Positions 31,385 to 42,100 of a stretch of DNA of 64,000 bases are shown one piece after another (position 1 is the stretch's first letter; each line of letters starts with the position of its first letter). The stretch is from Cristatella mucedo (taxonomy: Eukaryota; Bryozoa; Phylactolaemata; Cristatellidae): assembly GCA_009760855.2 (NCBI GenBank), contig WPIO01000066.1, forward strand, positions 890,501 through 954,500, read 5' to 3'. Under the pieces are notes generated by a model that saw only the letters and a program-made list of their open reading frames with translations, made no database searches and was not told the origin of the DNA. The position numbers were made by a program, and so were the translations under genes.

Positions 31385-32510
31385 GTACAGGGTAGTTGTA
31401 GACTGTTGGATTCCGAAGAGCAGGTGGTACGATGCTTGGCCTGATGACAGAGTATATCTGAGAGATAGGCTGAAGCCATAAAATGAAGTGACCTAAAAGT
31501 GAGCGACAAAACCTTGAAGCCAATCCGTTGCTTGACTGGTAGCCAGTGCAGGTCGGCGAGAAGTGGAGTAATGTGGCAACTGCGACACTCACGACAGACA
31601 AGCCTAGCTGCCGAGTTTTCCACCAGCTGCAGTCGCCTGATCGCACATGCCGGTAGGCCAGCAAGCAGTGAGTTGCAGAAGTCGAGACAGGATGTCACGA
31701 ATGAATAGACCAACTTAGATGTGGTATCCTTATCTAAACAAGCCCGAGTTTTAGCAATATTTTGAAGCTGGAAATAGGCGAGATTTGACTGTGGAGCTGA
31801 TATGGTCGTCTAACTAGAGGTCGCTTTGGAATATAACACCTAAACTTCGAGCTGATTCAACTGGAGATATGCTGGCAGAGCCAATTTTGAGAGTCGGCCT
31901 TTCCAATCTCTGGATCACACTGGGTTTTCCCATAACTAGTAGTTTTGTCATCGTTTAGTTTAAAAAAATTTGCTGCCATCCATGTGCGGATTTCATCAAT
32001 GCATGCAGCAAGTGAGTTGAGAGAATTTGAGGTGCTCGAAGGCTGGGAGGGATCAAAGCAAAGGTACAACTGAGTGTCATCCGCATAGAAGTGAAAGCCT
32101 AGATTGTGCTTGGCAATCACATCAGCGAGAGGGAGAGTATAGACGGTGAAAAGGACCGGACCTAGCACAGAGCCCTGAGGTACTCCATATTTAGAGGTAC
32201 TTCAGATGATCTTTGTCCATTCACATCAACACTCTGGAGTCTCCCACTGAGATAGGACCTGAACCACTGCAGAGCAGTGCCAGTGATGCCCAGGCGAGAT
32301 GAGAGGCGCTCTAGAAGTACTTTGTGATCGATGGTATCAAAAGCTGCCGAAAGATCAAGCAAAACAAGCAGACACTCTACCCATGTCTGCATTCCTAAAT
32401 AGGTCGTTGTATACCCTAAGCAATGCTGACTCTGTGGAGTGATTAGCTCTAAAGCCAGACTGGAATTACTAGCAAGGTGTGAGGTTTCGATATATGATTT
32501 TCGATATATT
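31385..32510 (-). mobile_element. LINE-A copy: RT domain to C-terminal region, 3' end missing
   Basis: Antisense. The frames 32162-32392 ('[20 protein letters not shown]'), 31857-32168 ('[20 protein letters not shown]', '[10 protein letters not shown]') and 31300-31713 ('[20 protein letters not shown]') follow one another with frame changes. The 3' end is lost where the CT array begins, and the 5' end is truncated within the RT N-terminus. RT motifs are intact although frames are broken. Confidence 0.85.
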
Positions 32511-33008
32511 TCATGCAGGAAGTGACAATTAGAAGCATAGCTGAGTCAGGAGAGCAGCTGAGGAAGCAGTTCAGGACAGCTGGACAGGATGTGCTAAATT
32601 GCCACTGGGTTTTCGCCCAGGAGGCAAGGCGTTCACTCTTCACGATCCAGGCCGTGGGTTCGACTCCTGTAGTAGGAAATCCTTTATTGTCCATGCAAGC
32701 CTCGGCGACAGCCGTAAAGGCTCTTCTGCCGCCTATATAACCAAGGCTGTTAAACCGGCTAAAAAGTCGTCGGGCGGATAATTGATGTCGCTGCGTGAGA
32801 ATTATCGAAACGAGTTCCACAGGCTAGGACCTGCAGAGAAATAGCTTCTGTCGCAAATTGTCTTTTAGTGAAGGAACTCAGTGGCTTGTTGTTGGTCACC
32901 AGAGTACCTGAGAGCACAAGAAGACTCAAAACGTGCAGTAATTCGGGTAGGATGAAAGCCATGCCTGGCAGCCATTGTTAGCCAGAGTAAGAAATTGGCA
33001 GCGTATCA
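32511..33008 (-). mobile_element. LINE-B fragment interrupted by SINE2
   Basis: Antisense LINE-B at 32511-32595 ('GAGCAGCTGAGGAAGCAGTTCAGGACAGC') resumes at about 32770 ('GGCGGATAATTGATGTCGCTGCGTGAGAATT') and continues to about 33000. The interruption is a plus-strand SINE2. Confidence 0.65.
32600..32768 (+). mobile_element. SINE2 inserted in LINE-B
   Basis: GGCAAGGCGTTCACTCTTCACGATCCAGGCCGTGGGTTCGACTCCTG (tRNA-type B box GGTTCGACTCC), then GCAAGCCTCGGCGACAGCCGTAAAGGCTCTTCTGCCGCCTATATAACCAAGGCTGTTAAACCGGCTAAAA. GCTAAA occurs at both edges, but the right one may belong to the SINE tail. Confidence 0.7.
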
Positions 33009-33025
33009 GATGGTCGATAGGCAGT

Positions 33026-33108
33026 CATTACTCTCCTGTGTAACACCCACATGGTCTTTATGGCTTTGTGGAGTTACAGACGGAGATACATTACATTACA
33101 TTAGTTTC
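33026..33108 (+). mobile_element. LINE-B 3' terminus
   Basis: ACTCTCCTGTGTAACACCCACATGG..TTTGTGGAGTTACAGACGGAGATACATTACATTACATT: the complete terminal stem-loop and ATTAC-type tail, with almost nothing upstream. Confidence 0.8.
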
Positions 33109-33806
33109 TTCAGCAAAGGAACACATCACTTAAACCCAGAAATTTGTTGGCTAAGCTTGCAGCAATCCTATATTCCAACCATTTGAGGTTTAGGAGCCTG
33201 GGTCAGTCGCAATGTGACATGGCCAGCCAAGGGTCAGCCTAGGCCAAGGCTGACCTTTGACGTGAAGCCACTTGGCCTACTGTTCCGGGCGTTCGGGTGG
33301 CCGGCGTTCGTCGGTCGAAACGTAGGAACTGAGTACGTATGCGGAAGCAGGCAGAACACCGAAGCTGGTTCGCAGGAACGTATATTGTCGCGTGCACCTG
33401 CAGCGCTCCCCCTGACACCCTGTTCTCTCCCAGGTTGGCGTTCCCTCCTCTCCCACTCCCTCCCAGCCACAACTCATCCCGTGAGTTGGCAGGAGGATAA
33501 AGCCGGCCTGTGGATAAACCACAGCCGCCAGACCACAGCTGGGCACCGGCCTGTCCCTTGGCCACAGCCACCAGCAGTTTGATCCTGGGGTGGTTTAGGA
33601 TACTACCTGTCTGCCTGCACTGGCAGTGTGCCGGCATTCCCTGCGATCTGAATCATGCACAGAGAACCACAAACCACAAGCTGGAAGCAGAAGAATCTAT
33701 TTCCCCAAAGGATGGAGAGCTAGCGTTTCTCGACCATGCCGTCAACCACGAAGGCCACGATGACCTACGGCCCGAGCATGGCTGGATATGAGCACGCTCG
33801 CTTTTA
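33109..33806. other. Unassigned sequence with several overlapping open frames
   Basis: Four frames of 75-132 codons overlap here on both strands (for example 33214-33582 + and 33239-33637 -), reflecting GC-rich, stop-poor DNA. A CCCAG|G acceptor-like site precedes 33433. No domain I would defend; a faint WW-like string was rejected. Confidence 0.25.
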
Positions 33807-33807
33807 T

Positions 33808-33925
33808 ATAATAATAATATGATAATGCACTTGATAAAGCGCCAGAGAACTCACATCTCTCTCTCTCTCTCTAAAAGCTTTACATTTGCTGCAAAGGGAA
33901 ACGCATTTATAGTTTGTATATTCAG
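33808..33925 (-). mobile_element. LINE-A 3' tail
   Basis: Antisense tail with the hairpin altered by a (CT)n expansion (ACATCTCTCTCTCTCTCTAAAAGC). Confidence 0.75.
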
Positions 33926-33949
33926 CGGTCCCCTGTAGCACGTTGTTCG

Positions 33950-34470
33950 AATAATAATAATACTAATAATAATAATGCACTTGATAGAGCACCCTCAGAG
34001 AACTCAATCTCTCACTAGGCGCTTTACATTTGCTGCACAGGGAAATGCAATTGAATGGTGAGTAATATCATGCTTGATAAACAGACGAAATGAATAACAT
34101 GGTTAGGGGTGATATGCACAGGGTCAGCATGCAAATGTGGTTAGTGGCAGCATGCAGTGTCAGCACGCATAAGCACATCATGAACGAATCACAGGGACCC
34201 ACTAAATGCTGTCTTACATAGGTGTATTTTTAAGTTCTTTTTAAATGTGGTCAGGTCAGGGGATGTTCTGACGCAGGTCGGGAGGGAGTTCCAGGCTTTG
34301 GGAGCATACGAACTAAACGCACGGTCTCCAAAGGATTTGAGGTTTTTACTGGGTATTTGTAGACCGTTGGATTCCGAAAAGCGGTGGTATGATGCTTGGC
34401 CTGATGGGGGAGTATATCTTAGAGATAGGCTGGAGCCAAGAATGAACGACAAAACCTTGAAGTCAATCCG
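33950..34470 (-). mobile_element. LINE-A 3' end
   Basis: Antisense; a C-terminal frame 34189-34575 with '[20 protein letters not shown]' and 'KKNLKIHLCKTAFSGSL', 3' UTR, hairpin and (ATT)n. The match to the ORF ends at about 34470 with unrelated sequence after it. Confidence 0.8.
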
Positions 34471-34790
34471 TGAGCACCGAAGCATTCGAAGCACCACGTC
34501 TCTGAGCTGGAGCCAACGGCGAGTTAAGATGTGCAGCGCTAGTGAGTCGCCGTAACCCAGACACTGTCTGACCAACGTACTCTAGTTCCAGTACTCGTGA
34601 GATAGAAACGCCACCTTCCACAGTGCTCCTGACCGATGGAAGTTAGGCTCAGCTGATTTCCAAGTTCCCCATAGCTGTTGGCACGTGGGTTATTACCATA
34701 AAGAGCTTTAACCAAACTGCTGCTCACAAGACTTGCCATTCTGTTCTTAATTATGCACCGACACCTATTAGCCTACTAAAAGACACTAGT
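34471..34790. other. Unassigned sequence
   Basis: No repeat or coding signal recognised. Confidence 0.25.
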
Positions 34791-34819
34791 GGTCCAGGGG
34801 TTCTTAGGTGCCCACTGGT

Positions 34820-35005
34820 AAGTGTCCCAGTGGGGGCGTGGCCACCTCCCACAATGTCGTTCTGCCCCAGCAGGACAACCCAACCACTACTCTGGGCCAA
34901 CGGGTGGGCTGAGTACTACCTTATTAGGTGCTACAGTTGGACAGTATCAGCTGAATAAGCTTGATTTAATTGCAATGGGTCATCTGTGGTCGCGTGACCA
35001 GCACC
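34820..35005 (+). repeat. Repeat C, copy 2 (short)
   Basis: GGGGGCGTGGCCACC, 'GCTGAGTACTACCTTATTAG' and 'TTGGACAGTATCAGCTGAATAAGCTTGATTTAATTGC' align with the other two copies. The downstream pyrimidine-rich half is missing. Confidence 0.6.
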
Positions 35006-35117
35006 CCAGTTAGGGAGACAAGTGACCTCTCTAAAAGAATTGAAACTCAAATATAAGAAAAATGCAGAGACGCCCGATAGCTTGGCATGACTGTAAACGT
35101 TCAGTAATGAAATTGCC

Positions 35118-35217
35118 TTAGCCTACACTAGCGGTTAGAGCAGCATTGCCACTGCACAGACAGGAAAAAACACGGCGGAGTGTTTGTGTGTAGCCAGACG
35201 TTTTATTGCCAGATAGA

Positions 35218-35253
<36 letters not shown>

Positions 35254-35720
35254 TGTTGCACCTCTCTTTTTAAAAGCAGAACCCTCTGAGGCAAATAGAA
35301 ACGTGTATTTAGGTTACCAAAACGTATCGTGGGCAATACCATAAAATCAAGAGCTCTAGCCAAACAGAGCAACATACATTGTGACAGTATTGCTATTGAA
35401 CATATTGCAATACATGAAGGAACATGAGGAAGCAGCAATTGCATAGCAAAAAACTCAATGATTGGGAACAGGATAATCAGCACCTGGCAACTGAGCAATT
35501 GAATTTTTTTTTTAGGTCCGTGTCGTCCAGAGGTTTTTGAGGCAGAAAGAATCCGGTAGGCAAAGATCCCGATAGGCAAGGCTAATAGAAAAGGTGCAAT
35601 TAGAGGCAAGGTTTCGAGAGAAAAAAAGATGGAGCAGCAGCTGCCAGAGAAGATGCTCAGAGCGACCTTAAGTAGCTGCTTGCGGCGACTGCAAGACAGC
35701 CGACAAAGCAGCCAACACAC
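35118..35720 (-). CDS. 200-codon open frame of unknown status
   Basis: A minus-strand frame with two or three long hydrophobic stretches (around 'LETLPLIAPFLLALPIGIFA' and 'VLIILFPIIEFFAMQLLL'), then an Arg/Glu run translated from a (GA)n microsatellite. It lies 0.9 kb downstream of the DUF1295 stop codon on the same strand, and an AATAAA (35202-35207 in complement) sits near its 3' end, so it may simply be part of a long 3' UTR. No family recognised. The length exceeds most chance frames nearby. Confidence 0.2.
35202..35207 (-). promoter_or_regulatory. Candidate poly(A) signal AATAAA
   Basis: Complement reads GGCAATAAAACG. It could end the DUF1295 transcript (3' UTR about 1.4 kb) or a separate transcript of the 35118-35720 frame. 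Confidence 0.3.
35221..35250. repeat. (CT)n microsatellite
   Basis: Fifteen CT units. Confidence 0.95.
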
Positions 35721-36304
35721 TTCGTGGCCGGTCCGTGTGATGCACTGCTTGCAGCATCACAGATAGATTGACGTGGGAGCCTGAGAAGACAGGAATTAAT
35801 CAGCACAGACCAGTGTCCATCAGGCACCGACCGAACGGGAGCTGCAGCGCCTGCATAAGGTTGCACGTGCAGCGCAGCTATCGAGCACACCCCCTCCAGT
35901 GCAGCTCATGGGCTAGAGATCTGCTGCTAGCCTGCACAGCCCCGTCGTCCCCTACATACACATACACACACACACACACACTCAGCATCTGCAATGGGTT
36001 GCTCGGCAAACGAGAGTCAACTTGAGTGGCAATGGCTGTGCAAGCACAGGGTGCCACAATCCGAGCAACGTATCACGTGAACCAGAGGCACTCTGCTGGT
36101 GGGCAAAAACCGGAAGAACTCAGCCAGCCCTTGTGGAGCTTCCCACGTGGTGGTGGTGGCATCCTGCGGCAGACGAGAGCGCCTGCCAGCAGGCTGGCTC
36201 GGCTGCAGAGCTCCAGCCGAGCTAGCTCCCTTAGCTCAGTTCAGCTGTTCTTGAGCTCTCCCGTGAACACCATGCCACTTTATGCGATTGGAGCTGCAAC
36301 AAAG
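35721..36304. other. Unassigned sequence with (CA)n at 35956-35979
   Basis: Contains a short CA microsatellite and overlapping frames without domains. It lies downstream of the DUF1295 stop codon and may be its 3' UTR. Confidence 0.3.
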
Positions 36305-36402
36305 ACATAATAATAATAATATTAACAATAACAATAAATTTGTATAGCGACCTCTGAGAACTTAATCTCTTTGCACTTCACAGATGCTGCATGTAAAGCA
36401 TC
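36305..36402 (-). mobile_element. LINE-A/SINE1 tail fragment
   Basis: Antisense (ATT)n, then AAATTTGTATAGCGACCTCTGAGAACTTAATCTCTTTGCACTTCACAGATGCTG. Confidence 0.65.
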
Positions 36403-36572
36403 ACCAAATACTTGGTGGTAATATCAGCAGGCACACTAAGCAGCAGGCACGAGCAAGTAAACATGATCACTGTGTGTAAGAGACTGGCTTGCAGCAGCTG
36501 CTGCCCGCAGCCAGAAAGCCACGAGAGAGGGGCAATCAGCGGCAGACTGCAGCAGCTTACACTGCCACAGGC

Positions 36573-36783
36573 TCATACTCCGCCATATTGCTGCTTGCCT
36601 GTAGAAGCGATCTTCTCGGCTGCTTCGGCATCCTCCTGCTGCTCCTGCTTGGGCTTGGCAGCGTACATGGGAAATTCACAGCAGGCTGCACGCTTAAATC
36701 CCATCGACAGGCTGGCGTAGCACGCAGGTGGCAGGAGCAGGAGCGGACTAGTGCGTGCCTTGTAGTGCTGATACTCGGGTAGA
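36573..36783 (-). CDS. DUF1295 protein, exon 5 (terminal)
   Basis: Acceptor TTTGTTGCAG; begins by completing Ser260. Encodes '[20 protein letters not shown]', '[16 protein letters not shown]' and a stop at 36575-36573. Confidence 0.9.
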
Positions 36784-38927
36784 CTGCAACAAATGGATGC
36801 CGCTCGAGCCTCGTGCAGCCACAGCAGTTTACAGCTAATAAATATAATAATAATAATAATAACATTAATAAGGCACTTGATAAAGCGCCCTCAGAGAACT
36901 CAATCGCTCTCTAGGCGCTTTACATTTGCTGCAAAGGGAAATGCAATTGAATGGTGAGTAAAATCAAGCCTGAAAAACACCATAATTAGCATGGTTAGAG
37001 GTGACATGCACAGGGTCAGCATGCAAATGTGGTTAATGGCAGCATGCACAGTGTCAGCACCCATAAGCACATAAAGGACGAATCACAGGGACCCACTTAA
37101 TGCTGTCCTAAATAGGTATGTTTTTAAGTTCTTTTTAAATGTGGTCAGGTCAGGGGATGTTCTGACGCAGGTCGGAAGGCAGTTCCAGGCTTTGGGAGCA
37201 TACGAACTAAATGCACGGTCTCCAAAGGATTTGAGGTTTATGAAGAATTATGACTACTACTACTGTCCGGTTAACACACACACACAAGGAGTTTCAGCAA
37301 GCTCAAAAGCAATAAAATGCAACTGTGGCACAGCTGCCGGTATCCACACTCACGGCAGCAGGCAGATGTGCCAGAGTAAGCAAAGATAAAATGGGCTTTC
37401 TATTTAATTGGATTTCACTAACAAACGTGCAAAGGGAAATGCAATTGAATGGTGAGTAAAATCAAGCCTGAAAAACACCATAATTAGCATGGTTAGAGGT
37501 GACATGCACAGGGTCAGCATGCAAATGTGGTTAATGGCAGCATGCACAGTGTCAGCACCCATAAGCACATAAAGGACGAATCACAGGGACCCACTTAATG
37601 CTGTCCTAAATAGGTATGTTTTTAAGTTCTTTTTAAATGTGGTCAGGTCAGGGGATGTTCTGACGCAGGTCGGAAGGCAGTTCCAGGCTTTGGGAGCATA
37701 CGAACTAAATGCACGGTCTCCAAAGGATTTGAGGTTTATGAAGAATTATGACTACTACTACTGTCCGGTTAACACACACACACAAGGAGTTTCAGCAAGC
37801 TCAAAAGCAATAAAATGCAACTGTGGCACAGCTGCCGGTATCCACACTCACGGCAGCAGGCAGATGTGCCAGAGTAAGCAAAGATAAAATGGGCTTTCTA
37901 TTTAATTGGATTTCACTAACAAGCGTGCAGCCAGGGAACTTAATACTACGACAGTTGGCACAGCCTGGGCTCTGCACTGCTGCCACCCACTCACCTTCCG
38001 AACCGTTCGTCGGCCTTGGTCTCGAGCAGCGGTATGCCGCTGACGAACAGAAGGATGCACATGAGAAACAGTGGGCTCAATATGGCTGCCCACTGGCCAC
38101 CGCTTAGAATGTTAGCACTGATCAGGAAGATGCCCCACCATAAGGTGATCTCACCGAAATAGTTAGGATGTCTCGACCATCGCCACAGCCCTGCAAAGCA
38201 AGCCGCAGAGAAGGTCGGTCATAGCAAGGGAGCCGCTGCTGCTGATGCCAAAACCAAAAACAAAGGCAGGCAGCATAGAGCATGCCGACTGCCTCAGGGG
38301 AAGTTGGCTAACAATAATACTAATAATAGCTCATTTGTTAAGGCACCCACAGATAATGCAATTTCTTTTTAGGCACTTTACGTTTGCTGTAAAGGAAGCA
38401 TGATCGAATGGTTAGCGGTAGCATGCTCAATGAACGACAAGCATAACAAGGTTTGAGGTGACATGCAGAGGGTCAGCATGCAAGTATGGTTACTGGCAGC
38501 ATGCACAGTGTCTGCATACAGAGAAGGCATCACACAGACCCACTAAATGCTATGATAAACAGAGGTGTTTTTAGTTTCTTTTTAAATGTGGTCAAGTCAG
38601 GGGATGTCGCGCTGCAAGTTGGAAGTGAGTTCCAGGCTTTGGGAGCATACGACTAAAGGCATGATTGGGGCCATCTAAGGAGAGCGACTTGAGCCCACCC
38701 CAGGATTATATATATGTAATTTATTTGTATAGCACCTAAAGAGAACTTAATCTCTATTCAGGCGCTTAACATATGTTTTGGGGCTCGAGCCCACGACCTC
38801 AGCCAAAACTTGGTCGGGGCGAGTACCTTAACCACTATACCAAAATAGGATTGGCAAACAGCCACGACATAGAGAGAGGGAGAAAGAGAGGAAGGGAGAG
38901 GGAGAACAAGGGAGGGAGGGAAGGACG

Positions 38928-39013
<86 letters not shown>

Positions 39014-39015
39014 AC

Positions 39016-39060
<45 letters not shown>

Positions 39061-39153
39061 GGGGAGGGAGGGAGGGAGGGAGGGAAGGAGGGAGGAGAGA
39101 GAGAGAGGGAGAGAAAAAGAAAGAGAGAGGGCAAGTGAGAGACAGAAAGACAG

Positions 39154-39184
<31 letters not shown>

Positions 39185-42100
39185 GAGACAGAAAGAGAGA
39201 GAGACAGAAAGAGAGAGAGAGTGGGGGAGAGAGTGGGAGCAAAGAGCAGGAGCAGCGAGCAATACAACTCCCCTGCTATGGGTGTCTGACAGCTGTCTGT
39301 AAATGCACACAGTAGGATGCCCCTACTGCCGTCAAAACTTTGCCGACATAAAAAGTCGGAGGGGGAAGTTGCCTAATTTAGTATCCATGTAGCAGCAGAA
39401 GAGCCTTGATTGATATAAACTCTACTATGAGTAGTAAGCAGTAGAGAACTACCAACAGCTAGACTTGAACCCTTGACCTGGCTCGAGAAGTGAGAGAGAA
39501 AATTACTCCTAGGCTAAGACACAGGGGCTAAAACTCGAGAAGTGAGAGAGAAAATTACTCCTAGGCTAAGACACAGGGGCTAAAACTTAATAACCCAAGG
39601 AGCAGCACAAGTAACAGTGGCAGCATGCACGGCAGGCAGCCACTGTCAACAGCAGCACACTTGCCCTAGGACAGCAGAAATGACACCGGCTCATCAACGA
39701 AAACACTATCAGCTTCGGGTGTGTACAAACAGTTCCAGATAACACCATGACAAGTGCTTCTTTTTCTATTCCAAACAGGTGCCGGATGTGGGCTGGCTGA
39801 GCAGCTCGATAGCCACACCCCTCCGGCAGATTCTGTGCCTAGCTAGAGCTGGCACTGTAGCTAGGGGCCACAGCCGGCTCGGGCCACTGCAGCCGACTAG
39901 AGCCGTGCTGCCGAAGCCGATTAGAGCCGTGCTGATGCCTACCTGTGGCACACCACTTTCCTTTGTTGGCAGGGTTGTTCCTAAACGAGAACTTCTGCTG
40001 ATCTGCCACCGCCTCGCAAATCAGCCCAAACACGAACATGATGCACCCGACGATGTCCAGTGGGGTAAAACTGTCTACGGAGGTCAAGCCCACCGGAAGC
40101 AGATTCGCCTCGGGTATGTTGGTGTAGTTTGCACTGCCCGCAGCATTCACGAAAATCACCGGCAGGCTTACCGTGTACACCCAGATGGCCTGAATAAGAT
40201 TCGGCAAATTAGGAATTACTGCCTTGGATGCACCGAGACATGGTCAGCACGCTGCATCAACAGCCAGACGGTGCAAGCTGCCATTGGCTCCTTGCAATGA
40301 AGCCATGTATATAGTAGTTCAGTGCGACATGATCAGTCAATGCAATGAACACAAATGTACTGCCTTGACACCAGCACACTGAGGCATGCACTCCAACCTT
40401 CCCTCGAAACTCGAAACAACAAATGAAAAGTACTTGTAGAGGCTCATTCGTAATTAAAAATTCACTTTAGCAACCAATTGGACAGGCGACTTTTTGAAAC
40501 CACTCTTGTTTGGGCAGGTGCCAGTTAAGTAAGAGTAATTCACACGATTGAATTTTTTTTTGGTTCGGGTTTACAACTTGCCTCGCTACTCAAAAAGTTG
40601 GCAGTCCAATAGGATGCACAGGGTCGAAATTCAGTCCATTTCATAAGTATTTCATATGTATCTACATTTAACTGGCCAGCCCTGGGAACAGTAACAGTGC
40701 ATAGTAAAGAAACCTATAAACTAATTTTTGGCTAGACTTAAGAAGTTAAATACACATAACAGGTATACAATAATAAATATTACTTAATATTTGTCGCTAT
40801 TTTTTATACAATCAGATATCCTTGAAAATGACCACTAACTCATACTTTGCTGCTGTAAGGCATTTGTGGGCTTGTCAAGTCTTTACAAATGCCACATTTC
40901 AATACCGAACTTCCATAGCAACCATATGGATGTTTGCAGTTTTAGCACCTTACAGTGCACGACCTACAAGAAGCAGCTATTCAGCCTGACTGCGCAGCTG
41001 CAGTTTCTGGATTGGGAGGCCGAGCTTGAATCTCCAGATCTGTTAAACCGATTCGAGCATTTATACTGGCCGATATTTACTCTTTAAGAAGGAACATACA
41101 CAGACATATATAGTGTATACATTAAGTATTTCAGTTCTGGCCATTTTAGAAATATTTAGGGGACGGCCGAGGCATACCGGGAGCCCACCACAGATGAAAT
41201 TCTGAGCTAATGAGATACATTCGACATGCTCACTAAATATAACCTTTATTATAATCAAAATCTCAACTGACTACAAGACCAGGTATCTCATTTATTACCC
41301 CTCTACTGATCCAATCACTAAAAGACAGGTAATCTTTAATACATTAACAGTGAACAAGCTAGAGGCTGAGCAGATCACCAACAAGGTTGCAACCGTGATT
41401 TACCGAATGAGCTTAGCCTTGGCCTCACAGGAACAAAAAAAGTTGTGATCAGCTGGCGTGCTGGACCAGCAGGTTTGAAGGCCGATAAGTCCCAAGCCAT
41501 ATCCATTAACACAGCGAAGCATTCTCTATCAGCTTGATCTCGAAGGTACAACTACCTGATTCTCACAGCCCTTGATGGGTAAGGGTGAGAGAGTTGTCCT
41601 ATCCGTGTTTGTGTGTTTTGAAACTGTAACTAAGTGTTACAGTGTTACTAAGTGTTAACTATTGTTAACTAAGGGCAAGAGTCCTAGGCTATAGACATTG
41701 TGGTCTTAATTATATTTATGCGTTTCAAATTCTTGCCTGTATAAGATTCTGTGCTCATTAATAACCATGGGTTCGTCTAAGCAGCAGCCGCGAGTGTCTT
41801 GTTGAGTGGTTTGGCATTCTTGTCTAAGCACGCTGCTTAACAAATTTTAAATGCTTGTTTAAGCATACAACATTACTATTCATTAACTCTCGGTTATTGA
41901 TTCTCTAGAAGCGAGTTGTACAGAGCCTGGATGGGCGATTCAGCTCTCACAGGGTGCTAAGCAAAGGACATTGTCAAAGTTATTAAACAAGATCGTGAAG
42001 GAAGCAAGTGCACCATCCTCATAATGTAATGTAATGTAATGTAATGTATCTCCGTCAGTAACTCCACAAAGTCATAAAGACCATGTGGGTGTTACGCAGG

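Noticed and set aside
33430-33600. WW-domain-like string ('GLWINHSRQTT') after a CCCAG acceptor-like site
   Set aside because: The second conserved Trp and the Pro do not fall at the right spacing, the frame has no supporting upstream exon, and several overlapping frames exist in this GC-rich stretch.
37141-37887. Two identical 82-codon frames as a duplicated gene
   Set aside because: They are antisense to the LINE-A ORF end and identical only because of the 498-bp tandem duplication.
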